Below are positions 1 to 8,112 of a stretch of DNA of 64,000 nucleotides, piece after piece. Both the position numbers and the translations under genes were made by a program. Numbering within the stretch: position 1 is the stretch's first letter; every line of letters starts with the position of its first letter. A model generated the notes under the pieces. It did not search any database. It saw only the letters and a list, made by a program, of their open reading frames with translations, and was not told the DNA's origin. Source of the DNA: Rhodospirillaceae bacterium (lineage in GTDB: Bacteria > Pseudomonadota > Alphaproteobacteria > Dongiales > Dongiaceae); assembly GCA_016712715.1 (NCBI GenBank), contig JADJQM010000002.1, forward strand, positions 1,302,001-1,366,000, given 5' to 3'.

Positions 1-383
1 AGCATCGCCATGGCGTCGGCCAGGCTCGGCACGCCGTCCCAGCGCAATTCGATGTTGTAGCTGAGCCCGCCGCGGATGACATGGATATGGCTGTCGATGA
101 GGCCCGGGATGGCGCGCCGGCCGCCGAGATCGATGATCTTTGTCTCCGGACCTTTGCTGGCCATGATGTCGCGGGCGTCGCCCACCGCGCTGAAGCGGCC
201 ATCGGTGATGGAGACGGCTTCGGGATTGGGCTGAGCTCGGTCGAGGGTCGTGAAGCTGCCGTTGACGAGGATCATATCCGGATGCATCGAAGCTCCTAGC
301 GCGCGGTGGGCAAAGGTGTTGAGGCCGAAAGCGAAGGCGGCTGATCCGGCCAGGATATCGCGGCGGCGGAAACGTTTCATCAT
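1..383 (-). CDS. Exported amidohydrolase, N-terminal part (cut by window edge)
   Basis: This is the first ~127 residues of a metal-dependent amidohydrolase of the YtcJ-like 'amidohydrolase 3' type; the rest lies beyond base 1. Two adjacent ATGs (383 and 380) open it. A twin-arginine signal follows (RFRRRDILAG, then a hydrophobic stretch), so the folded enzyme is probably exported by Tat. The start of the TIM-barrel domain is seen as GGRRAIPGLIDSHIHV, whose HxH supplies two metal ligands in this family. The substrate cannot be told from this fragment. The downstream hydrolase at 440-1120 lies upstream on the same strand, 56 bp away, so the two may be cotranscribed. Confidence 0.85.
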   Translation of the reverse strand, partial: MMKRFRRRDILAGSAAFAFGLNTFAHRALGASMHPDMILVNGSFTTLDRAQPNPEAVSITDGRFSAVGDARDIMASKGPETKIIDLGGRRAIPGLIDSHIHVIRGGLSYNIELRWDGVPSLADAMAM

Positions 384-402
384 TGCGTTACTACTCCGCG
401 AA

Positions 403-427
403 ACCTCCCCCCCGGAAGGGGGGAGGT
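403..427 (-). terminator. GC-rich hairpin between two minus-strand genes
   Basis: A perfect 10-bp inverted repeat (ACCTCCCCCC / GGGGGGAGGT) with a 5-base loop lies just after the stop of the isochorismatase-like gene, reading on the minus strand. Only three Ts follow the stem, so it may be a weak terminator or a processing hairpin rather than a full intrinsic terminator. Confidence 0.4.
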
Positions 428-439
428 GTGTTGCAAATC

Positions 440-1120
440 CTACTTCGCCGGTCCGGCTTCGCTGGCATGTTCGCCCAGCATCGCGCGGGCATAGGTGATG
501 CCGAGGCCATAGGCGCCGCCGAAGCGCTGGGCCGTCCGGTTGGTGTGTTCGTAGGTTTCCGACCGGGCCCAATCACGCTGCAGTTCCAGGAGATATTGCA
601 GCGACGTCATCGGGCGGGCACCTGCCTGGATCATGCGGGCCATCGCCTGGTTGTGCGCCTCGTCGGTGATATCGCCGCTGGCATCGGCGATCACATAGAC
701 CTCGAAGCCCTGGTCGAGCGCCGAGAGCGCCGGGCCGACAATGCAGACACTCGTCCAGAGACCGGCGAAGACGATGCGGCCCTTGCCGATCTCGTTGACG
801 CGCGCCGCGATGCGCGGGTCTTCCCAGGTATTCATGCTGGTGCGGTCGATCGCGACCACATCCGGGAAGGCTTCCTTGATTTCCGCGAACATCGGGCCGG
901 AGAAGCTCTTCTCGGCCACCGTGGTGAGGATGGTCGGCACCTTGAATTCGGCGGCGGCGTGGGCGACCAAGGCGGCGTTGTTCCTGAGCTGGGTCATGTC
1001 GATCGACTTGGTGGCGAAGGCCATCTGCGACTGGTGGTCGATCATGATGAGGGTGTGGTCGGCGCCATTGATCAGGTCCTTGCCGGGGGTCGGGGTGGCG
1101 GTCGGGATCTTGTTGGTCAT
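440..1120 (-). CDS. Isochorismatase-like cysteine hydrolase (YcaC type)
   Basis: A 226-residue protein of the isochorismatase-like hydrolase superfamily, closest in pattern to YcaC-type cytosolic hydrolases. The catalytic Asp (IMIDHQ, D28) and nucleophilic Cys (WTSVCIVGPAL, C126) are both present. At the place where YcaC proteins carry the catalytic lysine (RKGEINAW) this protein reads DRTSMNTW, so an arginine (R93) may stand in. The physiological substrate is unknown for most of the family. The gene is divergent from the LysR regulator at 1261, with a 140-bp shared promoter region, which suggests control by that regulator. It lacks a signal peptide. Confidence 0.85.
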   Translation of the reverse strand: MTNKIPTATPTPGKDLINGADHTLIMIDHQSQMAFATKSIDMTQLRNNAALVAHAAAEFKVPTILTTVAEKSFSGPMFAEIKEAFPDVVAIDRTSMNTWEDPRIAARVNEIGKGRIVFAGLWTSVCIVGPALSALDQGFEVYVIADASGDITDEAHNQAMARMIQAGARPMTSLQYLLELQRDWARSETYEHTNRTAQRFGGAYGLGITYARAMLGEHASEAGPAK

Positions 1121-1142
1121 CGGAACTCTCCTTGTTTAGGCT

Positions 1143-1159
1143 AACTATTTGAAGTAGTT
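1143..1159. promoter_or_regulatory. Candidate LysR operator between divergent genes
   Basis: AACTA-TTTGAAG-TAGTT is an inverted repeat with 5-bp arms in the 140-bp region between the hydrolase (minus) and LysR (plus) starts. LysR regulators typically bind such interrupted dyads in the divergent promoter of their target. The assignment rests only on position and symmetry. Confidence 0.35.
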
Positions 1160-1260
1160 GATCTTTTGAAGCCACCGTGGCTCTGGAAGGAAGATTACCC
1201 TTGACCCGCTGAAGCAACAATTGTCTAAGTTTTCAAAGAACTGTTGCAGGAAATGGGACA

Positions 1261-2172
1261 ATGGACCGCCTCAGTACGATGGAAGCCTTCACCAAGGTGG
1301 CGGAGACCCAATCCTTTTCCGAAGCCGCGCGACGTCTGCGGACCTCAAAATCCCTGGTGAGCCGGCAGGTGGCGGCGCTGGAAACGCAACTCGGCGTCAG
1401 GCTGTTTCAGCGCACCACGCGTTCCCTCACGCTGACGGAAGAGGGACGCGGCTATCATGAGCAGGTGACGCGCATCCTCGCGGAGATCGAAGACGCCAAT
1501 CTGTCGGTGAGCGCCACCCGTGCCGCCCCACGCGGGCGCCTGCGGGTGAGTGCGCCGATGAGCTTCGGGCTGCTGCATCTGGCGCCGGCGGTGCCGCGCT
1601 TTCTGGCACGCTATCCCGATGTCGAACTCGATCTCAGCCTCAACGACCGCTATGTCGATCTCATCGACGAGGGCATCGACCTTTCGATCCGCGTCGGCCG
1701 GTTGGCGGAATCGAGCCTGGTGGCGCGGCGGCTGGCGCCGTTCCGCATGATTCTCTCCGCCAGCCCTGCCTATCTCGCCGAACATGGCACGCCGCAACGG
1801 CCGGAGGATCTGAAAGACCATCAATGCCTTTGCTACAGCAGCAACAGCCTTACCCCGGAATGGCGCCTGCAGAAGCTCGACGGGACGCCCTGGCCGGTGC
1901 CGATCCAGGGCCATCTTCATGCCGACAATGGCGATGTGCTGCGCCTCGCTGCCCTGGCCGGGACCGGCATCGCCTATCTGCCGAGCTTTATCGTCGGCGG
2001 CGACCTGCAGGCCGCCAAGCTGGTGGCCCTGTTGCCGGATTATGTGCCGACCGATTCCGCGATCTATGCCGTCTATCCCACCTCCCGGCATCTCTCGCCA
2101 AAGGTGCGTGCCTTCATCGATTTCATGCTGGAGCATATCGGTCCGCGTCCGATATGGGATTTGCAGGATTAG
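1261..2172 (+). CDS. LysR-family transcriptional regulator
   Basis: A 303-residue regulator with the usual LysR layout: an N-terminal winged helix-turn-helix (about residues 1-60, TMEAFTKVAETQSFSEAARR and RTSKSLVSRQVAALE) and a periplasmic-binding-protein-like effector domain (about 90-295). It resembles the large DhcR/AaeR-like group. It is transcribed divergently from the isochorismatase-like hydrolase, its most likely target. The M19 dipeptidase starts 66 bp downstream on the same strand and may be cotranscribed. The effector is not predictable. Confidence 0.92.
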   Translation: MDRLSTMEAFTKVAETQSFSEAARRLRTSKSLVSRQVAALETQLGVRLFQRTTRSLTLTEEGRGYHEQVTRILAEIEDANLSVSATRAAPRGRLRVSAPMSFGLLHLAPAVPRFLARYPDVELDLSLNDRYVDLIDEGIDLSIRVGRLAESSLVARRLAPFRMILSASPAYLAEHGTPQRPEDLKDHQCLCYSSNSLTPEWRLQKLDGTPWPVPIQGHLHADNGDVLRLAALAGTGIAYLPSFIVGGDLQAAKLVALLPDYVPTDSAIYAVYPTSRHLSPKVRAFIDFMLEHIGPRPIWDLQD

Positions 2173-2238
2173 CGCGCGCTGCGTCATGCTGTAGATTGTC
2201 TGCAAATGGCGCGCAGACTTTAACCACAGGACCCGCTG

Positions 2239-3258
2239 ATGAGCCTCTTGACCCTTGAACCCGCCGACGAGATCCTCGCCACCCATCTGGTGTGGGACAA
2301 CCACGCGGGCTTTGCCTTCCAGCAGGCGCAGGACCTCGCCGAACTGTCGCGCTGGCGGCAATCCGGCATCGATTTCGTCTCGGTCAACATCGGCTACGAT
2401 CTCGAGCCCTGGACGCGCGCAATCGAGGCGGCATCGCAATACCGCCACTGGATCCGCGAGAATCATCAGCATTTCGTGCAGGTCGAGACGATCGCCGATG
2501 TGCTGGCCGCCAAGAGCAGCGGGCGGCTTGCCATCTCCTTCGATCTCGAAGGCATGGATGCGCTCCACGGCGATCTCGGCATGGTCGATGTCTATTACCG
2601 GCTGGGCGTGCGGCAGATGCTGTTTGCCTACAACCGCAATAATCTAGCCGGTGGCGGCTGCCATGATTCGGATGGTGGGCTCACCCCGTTCGGGCGCGAG
2701 GTGGTGCGCGAGATGAACCGGGTCGGCATGCTGGTCGATTGCAGCCATTGCAGTCATCGGACCAGCATGGAAGTGATGGAGCTGTCGCACTCGCCGGTGA
2801 TCTTCTCCCATTCGAATGCGCGCGGGCTCCATGATCATGAGCGCAACATCCGCGACGACCAGATCGAGGCCTGTGCCGCGCAGGGCGGCGTCATCGGGGT
2901 GACGGGGGTCAGTCTGTTCCTGGGGAACGGCCAGGATCTCACGGCGCAGATGCTGGCGCATATTGACTATCTTTGTCAGAAGGTGGGCCCGCAGCATGTG
3001 GGCCTCGGCCTCGACAGTATCCTCATGTGCCAGAAGGAAGATGGGCCGGAGAATGAATCGCTGGGCGACCGGGCCAGGCTCTATTGGCCACCGGCGCAAT
3101 ACCCGGACGGCAAGCTCGACTTCATCAGGCCGGAAGTCGTGCCGGATCTCGCGCGCGGCATGCTTGAGCGCGGCTATAGCGCCGCGGATATTGCCGCCAT
3201 CCTCGGCGGCAATTTCGCGCGGCTGGCCGGCCTTGTCTGGAAGCCGGTCAATTCGTGA
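2239..3258 (+). CDS. Membrane dipeptidase, peptidase family M19
   Basis: A 339-residue protein of the renal-dipeptidase (M19) family, zinc enzymes that cleave dipeptides. Family landmarks are present: H22, E104 (AISFDLEGMD), H170 (LVDCSH) and H191 (FSHSNAR), followed by the HDHERNI segment. The first metal motif is normally DxHxD but reads DNHAG here, so the aspartate ligand is replaced by glycine (G24). That may change metal occupancy or substrate range. There is no signal peptide. The 3' end overlaps the convergent lipoprotein gene by 11 bp. Family assignment is firm; activity is less certain. Confidence 0.9.
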   Translation: MSLLTLEPADEILATHLVWDNHAGFAFQQAQDLAELSRWRQSGIDFVSVNIGYDLEPWTRAIEAASQYRHWIRENHQHFVQVETIADVLAAKSSGRLAISFDLEGMDALHGDLGMVDVYYRLGVRQMLFAYNRNNLAGGGCHDSDGGLTPFGREVVREMNRVGMLVDCSHCSHRTSMEVMELSHSPVIFSHSNARGLHDHERNIRDDQIEACAAQGGVIGVTGVSLFLGNGQDLTAQMLAHIDYLCQKVGPQHVGLGLDSILMCQKEDGPENESLGDRARLYWPPAQYPDGKLDFIRPEVVPDLARGMLERGYSAADIAAILGGNFARLAGLVWKPVNS

Positions 3259-3421
3259 TATCGTCGTGCACTTCTTCGGCGCCGTCCTGGATGGCTTCGC
3301 CGCCTTTTTCAATGTCCTTGCCGGCGCCCTTGACCGTATTGCAGGCGCCAAGGGCCGGAATGGCGAGGGCAACAAGGCTGAGCAGAACCAGCTTGCGCGC
3401 GGAAATCATTGTCAGCGACAT
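3248..3421 (-). CDS. Entericidin A/B-like small lipoprotein
   Basis: A 57-residue lipoprotein. The start at 3421 is chosen because GGGAG stands about 8 bases upstream; an ATG at 3409 is the alternative. A hydrophobic signal ends in a lipobox (ALGAC), followed by the entericidin hallmark CNTVKGAGKDIEKGGEAIQD. Entericidins are tiny cell-envelope lipoproteins linked to stationary-phase lysis or envelope stress in enterics; in alphaproteobacteria their role is undefined. Convergent with, and overlapping, the M19 gene end. Confidence 0.88.
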   Translation of the reverse strand: MSLTMISARKLVLLSLVALAIPALGACNTVKGAGKDIEKGGEAIQDGAEEVHDDITN

Positions 3422-3588
3422 GAACGTCACTCCCGATTGATGATGAGCCCACGAAAGCGGGGCGTGCACCAACAACCGGATGCGGGGCGATTTGTTCCGC
3501 CGGTCTTGCAATCGGCCGGCTTTAACCATCTAATTTGCACCGCCTGAATGCCAGGCTCGCCGACCGCGTCGGCGACAATGAGGATTGA

Positions 3589-4320
3589 TTGCACAAGATG
3601 AATTCGAGCGAGACGACGCCCTCCGACAGCCAGCCGCCGGCCGGACCGCCACCGGCCGGAACATCCTGGCGCATCCTCCTTGCTGACGACCACGCGATGG
3701 TGCGCGAGGCATTGTCGCAGATGCTGGAACGGCTGGATGACAAGCTGCAAGTCGCCCAGGCGCGAGATCTCCACGAGGCATTGTCGATGCTCGCGGCGGA
3801 CAGCGCCTTCTCGCTGCTGCTGCTCGATTACAACATGCCCGGCATGGCCGGCGTTGCGTCGGTCAGCAGCCTTCGCACGCAATATCCCAGGCTGCCGGTG
3901 GGCGTCATCTCGGGCTACCTTACCAGTGCCGAGGTCGAACCGCTGATCGCTGCCGGGGCGATCGGCGTTTTCCCCAAGACGATGTCCGGGCCGGCCCTGA
4001 TGATGGCGCTGAAGCTTGCCTTGTCCGGCCAGACCTATGTGCCCTGGAGCGGCGATCTGGGTCAGGCGGCACCGCAGGCAGCGAGGTCACCGACGGATGC
4101 CGATCTGCCGAAGCTGAGCGCGCGACAGATCGAGGTGCTGGGGCATGTCGCGGCAGGATCCCCCAACAAGGAAATCGCCCGCGCCCTGGGCTTGAGCGAA
4201 GTCACCATCAAGATCCATGTCGCAGCCTTGTGCCGGAAGTTCACCGTTGCCAACCGGACGCAACTTGCGACCGCGGCCCTGCGCGCCGGCGTGATCCCCG
4301 TCAAGGACACAACGGGTTGA
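3589..4320 (+). CDS. Response regulator, receiver + LuxR-type HTH
   Basis: A NarL/FixJ-type response regulator. The receiver domain (about residues 27-145) has the acidic pair ADD near residue 33, phospho-acceptor D80 (LLLLDYNMPG) and the conserved lysine (FPKT). A LuxR HTH follows (about 170-230, SARQIEVLGHVAAG...NKEIARALGLSEVTIKIH). The start is a TTG at 3589 with GAGGA four bases upstream; the ATG at 3598 would be 13 bases from it, so TTG is preferred though not certain. The gene converges on the hybrid kinase (3-bp gap) and probably belongs to the same signalling system. Confidence 0.9.
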   Translation: MHKMNSSETTPSDSQPPAGPPPAGTSWRILLADDHAMVREALSQMLERLDDKLQVAQARDLHEALSMLAADSAFSLLLLDYNMPGMAGVASVSSLRTQYPRLPVGVISGYLTSAEVEPLIAAGAIGVFPKTMSGPALMMALKLALSGQTYVPWSGDLGQAAPQAARSPTDADLPKLSARQIEVLGHVAAGSPNKEIARALGLSEVTIKIHVAALCRKFTVANRTQLATAALRAGVIPVKDTTG

Positions 4321-4323
4321 CCG

Positions 4324-6648
4324 TCAGGGAACGATCTCCGGTGTCTCGCGTGGCGGCAGCGGCGTGATGCGGACGGGACTGGAGATCGCGTCACCGACCT
4401 GAGCGCGGTGCGCCACTGTCCAGACCATCTCGCCGACGTCGCGCAGGGTGAATGGCTTGGGCAGCAACACGTCGATGCCAAGTCGTTCGCGCTCGCTGGC
4501 CGGGACGTCCTGCAAGCGGCCGCTGGTCAGCACGATCGGGCGCGTATAACCCCGCCCGCGCAGTTCGGCCGCGAGTTCCATGCCGTTCATGTCGGGCATG
4601 ATGTAATCGGTGATCACCAGGTCGAAGAGATCCGGTTCGTCATGGATCACGGCCAGTGCCTCGCGGCCATTGTCGCAGGAAGAGGCCTCGCAACCGATCT
4701 TCTCCAGGATCGTTTCCAGTGCATCCCGCGTCTGCGGGTCGTCATCGACCACCAGAATGCGCATCTCGGTCAAATGCGACGGGCGTTCCGCCGCCGGCTG
4801 GGCAGGGTCTGGTGCCGCCGTCATTTCCGGCAGCAAGGGCAACAGGATGTCGAAGCTGGTCCCCCTGCCCATGGCGCTGTCGACGGCGATGGCGCCACCA
4901 TGCGCAGAGACGATGCCCAGCACCGAGGAAAGGCCGAGTCCGGTGCCTTCGCCGATGCTCTTGGTGGTGAAGAAGGGCTCGAACATCTGCCGCATGACCG
5001 GCTCGCTGATGCCGCAACCGTCATCGGCGACCCGGATCCGCAGATACTCGGCAGGCGCGTTGGTGAGCAGGCCAACGAGCATCTTGGTTCGCCTGGGACC
5101 GGTGGCTTCAACCAGGATCGGCGCTTCGGCCGGGGACAGGCTGAAGGTGCCGCGCATGCCGGACATGCGGCCGCCATCGATATGCACCCTGCGGACCTGC
5201 AACTGAACGGTGCCACGCGCATCGGCCAGGGCATCGCGCGCGTTGAGGCACAGATTGACCACGGCCCGGTCGATCTGCGTCACATTGCCAAGAACCGGCA
5301 GCGGGCCGGCTTCAATGTCGACGTCGAAATGCGCCCGGCCGGTCATCGAGACGCCAGCAATGGTGGCTGCCTCACGGCACACATCGCCGGCGTCAATCAC
5401 GTTGCGATCGGCCTGTTCGGCGCGGCTGAAGGTCATGATGCTGTGCACCAGTTCCTTGCCGCGATTGGCGGCGGTGGCAATCTGGCGCAGCATGTGTCGC
5501 TGTTTGGGATTGTCGCCGGCGTCAAGCTCAAGCAGCGAGGCAAAGCCCGAGATGGCGGCGAGGATGTTGTTGAAGTCATGGGCCACACCACCCGCGACGC
5601 GGCCGATGGCGCCCATCTTGTCGGCGTGATGCAGGGTCTGCAGCAAGCTCTCGCGCTGTTGTTCCGACTGGTGCCGGTCGGTAAGGTCGCGGACCAGGGC
5701 GATATGGCCGCCTTCCTGGCGCGGCATCACATGGACGTCCCAGGAACGTCGCTCGCCACTCAGAGTCTTGCCGGCAACCTCGCCCTGCCAAGGCCGGTTG
5801 CTGCGCCTGAAGTGGCGCGCAATATTGTACATCGCCCGTCGCCCCAGGAAGGTGTGCCAGTCCATGCGCGTAGTGTCGCGCGAAAAATCATCATGGATCA
5901 GGTTGTGGAAAGCTTCGTTCGAATAGTGCAGGCGACCGCGCTCGTCGAACATGGCGATACCCTCGCCGCTGCTCTCGATGGCGGCCAGCTGCGTCGCACG
6001 CTCCTGTTCCGTCACTTGTTGCCGGTCAAGGAGTTCCTGCATGCGCTGGGTCTTCAGCAGATTCCCGATAATCAGCCCGACGCCAGCCAGGATCGCCACC
6101 ACGAAGGCGCCGACGGTCAGCCACAATCCACCCGAGAGATCGCGTGTCTGCTGCCGCATCTCGTCCTGAACCAGCAGGATTCGAACCATTTCCTCCAGCG
6201 GTGTCTCAACCGTCGCAAGGGTGTTTATGAACGGCTCGACCGACTGCCGGTCGCCAATCTTCACCAGCGTCAATTCCTGCTCAAGGGCTGGCAGGGCATC
6301 GAACACGATGGTCGCGTTGGTCAAGATCTTGGGAATGCGACGCACACCTTCGCCCTCATCCGACTTGAGAATGAGGGGCAGGCGGCTCCAGAAGACGTCG
6401 AAACGCAGCTTGAGTTGGTCGAGCGCCGCGGCGTCCGGTGTCAATTGATAGGACTGGGCGGCGAGTTGGGTCATGTGAAACTCCTCCTGTGCTTCCACCA
6501 CCAGCCAGGTGCCGGTGCGGTAGTTGAGGAGGAGCGAGGTCATGGCGTCGAAGGTGCGGACGCCACCGAACAGGGCTGCCGGCAGGAAGATCACGATGGC
6601 AATCACCAGCCAGATGCCACCAATATTCTTGCCCTTGCCGAACATCAC
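4324..6648 (-). CDS. Hybrid sensor histidine kinase (PAS-HisKA-ATPase-receiver)
   Basis: A 774-residue membrane kinase. TM1 is about residues 11-30 and TM2 about 176-197, enclosing a ~145-residue periplasmic helical sensor. A PAS domain spans about 222-325 and the phospho-acceptor His is H357 (GGVAHDFNNILAA). The ATPase has its N box near N469, G1 DDGCGIS near 542 and G2 GEGTGLGLS near 567. A C-terminal receiver begins with ILVVDDD near 631, with phospho-acceptor D681 (VITDYIMPD). The gene lies 10 bp downstream of the molybdopterin-fold gene, so they form an operon. Phosphotransfer to the adjacent regulators at 3589 or 7444 is an inference. Confidence 0.93.
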   Translation of the reverse strand: MMFGKGKNIGGIWLVIAIVIFLPAALFGGVRTFDAMTSLLLNYRTGTWLVVEAQEEFHMTQLAAQSYQLTPDAAALDQLKLRFDVFWSRLPLILKSDEGEGVRRIPKILTNATIVFDALPALEQELTLVKIGDRQSVEPFINTLATVETPLEEMVRILLVQDEMRQQTRDLSGGLWLTVGAFVVAILAGVGLIIGNLLKTQRMQELLDRQQVTEQERATQLAAIESSGEGIAMFDERGRLHYSNEAFHNLIHDDFSRDTTRMDWHTFLGRRAMYNIARHFRRSNRPWQGEVAGKTLSGERRSWDVHVMPRQEGGHIALVRDLTDRHQSEQQRESLLQTLHHADKMGAIGRVAGGVAHDFNNILAAISGFASLLELDAGDNPKQRHMLRQIATAANRGKELVHSIMTFSRAEQADRNVIDAGDVCREAATIAGVSMTGRAHFDVDIEAGPLPVLGNVTQIDRAVVNLCLNARDALADARGTVQLQVRRVHIDGGRMSGMRGTFSLSPAEAPILVEATGPRRTKMLVGLLTNAPAEYLRIRVADDGCGISEPVMRQMFEPFFTTKSIGEGTGLGLSSVLGIVSAHGGAIAVDSAMGRGTSFDILLPLLPEMTAAPDPAQPAAERPSHLTEMRILVVDDDPQTRDALETILEKIGCEASSCDNGREALAVIHDEPDLFDLVITDYIMPDMNGMELAAELRGRGYTRPIVLTSGRLQDVPASERERLGIDVLLPKPFTLRDVGEMVWTVAHRAQVGDAISSPVRITPLPPRETPEIVP

Positions 6649-6658
6649 GGAATCCTGA

Positions 6659-7162
6659 CTAGCGGATATCGAGCCGGTTCAACTGCCAGATCATCTTGGA
6701 TTTCGTTTCTTCAGTCTCCAGATCAGGTTCGTCCGTCAGGGGATAGATGATCCAGAGCGGCCCCTTCTCGCGAACCTGCATCAGGGCGCCGTTCATGCGA
6801 ATGGCGACGATGACATGGGGATTGTCGGCATCGCTCATCGGAACATCCACGGCATAATCGTTGATGGCGCTGGCCTGGATGGTCTGTCCCTTGGCGCCGG
6901 CAAGCGCCAGCAGGTCCTTGATGGCCACGCCTTCAAACTCGACCAGTCCTTCGGTCCAAGGGGTTTGGGTCCGGACGATGGTCCTGGGAAGCCCGTCGAG
7001 GGCGGCCTGGTCCAGTTTCAGGGTATCGCCATCATTGGTCACGCTGATCGCCCCGGACAGGGTCAGGAGGACCGGGCCGCTTGGCGCATCGATGGCCCGG
7101 GCGCCGGACGGCATCACCGTGAACAGCGCTAAAGCCATGAGCAAGCAACGAATTGGGGTCAT
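6659..7162 (-). CDS. Periplasmic sulfite-oxidase-fold (Oxidored_molyb) protein
   Basis: A 167-residue protein with a Sec signal peptide (cleavage near GARA-ID) and a fold typical of the small 'oxidoreductase molybdopterin-binding' family (FEGVAIKDLLALAG, YAVDVPMSD, GPLWIIYPL). Catalytic members bind Mo-pterin through a cysteine. The mature part of this protein has no cysteine, so it is more likely a non-catalytic binding or sensing module. It sits directly upstream of, and in operon with, the hybrid kinase, which fits a role as a periplasmic partner of that sensor. Confidence 0.8.
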   Translation of the reverse strand: MTPIRCLLMALALFTVMPSGARAIDAPSGPVLLTLSGAISVTNDGDTLKLDQAALDGLPRTIVRTQTPWTEGLVEFEGVAIKDLLALAGAKGQTIQASAINDYAVDVPMSDADNPHVIVAIRMNGALMQVREKGPLWIIYPLTDEPDLETEETKSKMIWQLNRLDIR

Positions 7163-7443
7163 GACGTCAGGTCCTTCCTTGATGTTCGAAGAGGTAGATG
7201 CTGCTGCTGATCTGTTTGGCCATTGCCAGGGCCAGCATGGCCATCATTGGTTAACAGGCCTTTGCCTGGGCCGCCAATCTGCATCCGCCTCCCCCGACCA
7301 TACTTTCGTATAGGGGCCACTGCCAAAGGTGGGATGGGCCGGCTGAACACCAGCCTTATGCACAATCGATTAAGAATCCGGAAAGGCGCACAAACGCCGC
7401 CATGGAAACCGCGACAGAGACCGGGACGCAACAGGAGAAGATC

Positions 7444-7878
7444 ATGCAGCAGCAAGCACGCCAGACAGCCCTGGTCATTGAAGATGATGCGCTGATGCGC
7501 GATCTGGTCGGTGAGATCCTGCGGCGGGCCGGCTATCAGGTCCTTGAAGCCATCGACGGGCTCGACGGCATGGCGCAACTCACCGCGCTGACCCCCGAAC
7601 TGGTGGTCACTGACGTGTTCATGCCGGATTGCGACGGGATCGAGGTGCTGCGCGAAACCAAACGCCGCAACCCGGTGACGCGCGTCGTGGTCATCTCCGG
7701 CGGCTCGCCGCTCATCCCGCGCATGGATTTTCTCGAGGTTGCGAGCAAGCTCGGCGCTGATGCCGTGCTGGCAAAGCCATTCACGCCGGCGGAATTGCTG
7801 TCCGCGGTCACGGCTTCAAACTGGGACAAGGGTGGCAATATCCGACCGTTCAACCCTGCGACCGCCCACGTCGCGTAA
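7444..7878 (+). CDS. Single-domain response regulator (CheY-like)
   Basis: A 144-residue receiver domain. AGGAG at 7433-7437 lies six bases before the ATG at 7444, so this start is preferred to an in-frame ATG at 7402. It has the acidic pocket (VIEDD), phospho-acceptor D57 (VVTDVFMPD) and conserved lysine (LAKPFT). There is no output domain, so it must act by protein contact or as a phosphate sink. It is divergent from the molybdopterin-fold/kinase operon and likely part of that signalling group. Confidence 0.9.
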   Translation: MQQQARQTALVIEDDALMRDLVGEILRRAGYQVLEAIDGLDGMAQLTALTPELVVTDVFMPDCDGIEVLRETKRRNPVTRVVVISGGSPLIPRMDFLEVASKLGADAVLAKPFTPAELLSAVTASNWDKGGNIRPFNPATAHVA

Positions 7879-7957
7879 CCTCGTGCTTGTCCGAGACATC
7901 GGTCTACGACGCAGGTGTATTGCGAGACTGACAGTCAAACAGGCGCTGGTATATGCG

Positions 7958-7999
7958 CCTGATCCGGTTTCGGCCTGATCCGGTTTCGGCCTGACTCGG
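7958..7999. repeat. 16-bp tandem direct repeat, about 2.6 copies
   Basis: CCTGATCCGGTTTCGG occurs twice head to tail (7958-7973, 7974-7989), followed by a decayed third unit CCTGACTCGG. It lies in the 234-bp gap between the CheY-like gene and the VIT-family transporter. No hairpin or known binding site is evident; it looks like slippage-generated repeat DNA. Confidence 0.8.
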
Positions 8000-8112
8000 C
8001 ATGTTCCAGTATCGGGCGCATTTTCGTGGCTGGAGCGCAAAGCTGCATACCGCTGGGGCCGCAAACAGGCTAGCTTGCAACAGTCCTGTTGACCCGAATG
8101 GAAAGACCCCCA

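Noticed and set aside
1345..2568. Long reading frame opposite the LysR and M19 genes
   Set aside because: It is the mirror image of two well-supported genes and has no recognisable domain; GC-rich codon bias opens such antisense frames.
4408..6750. 780-codon frame opposite the hybrid kinase
   Set aside because: It is entirely antisense to a kinase with all catalytic motifs and shows no domain of its own.
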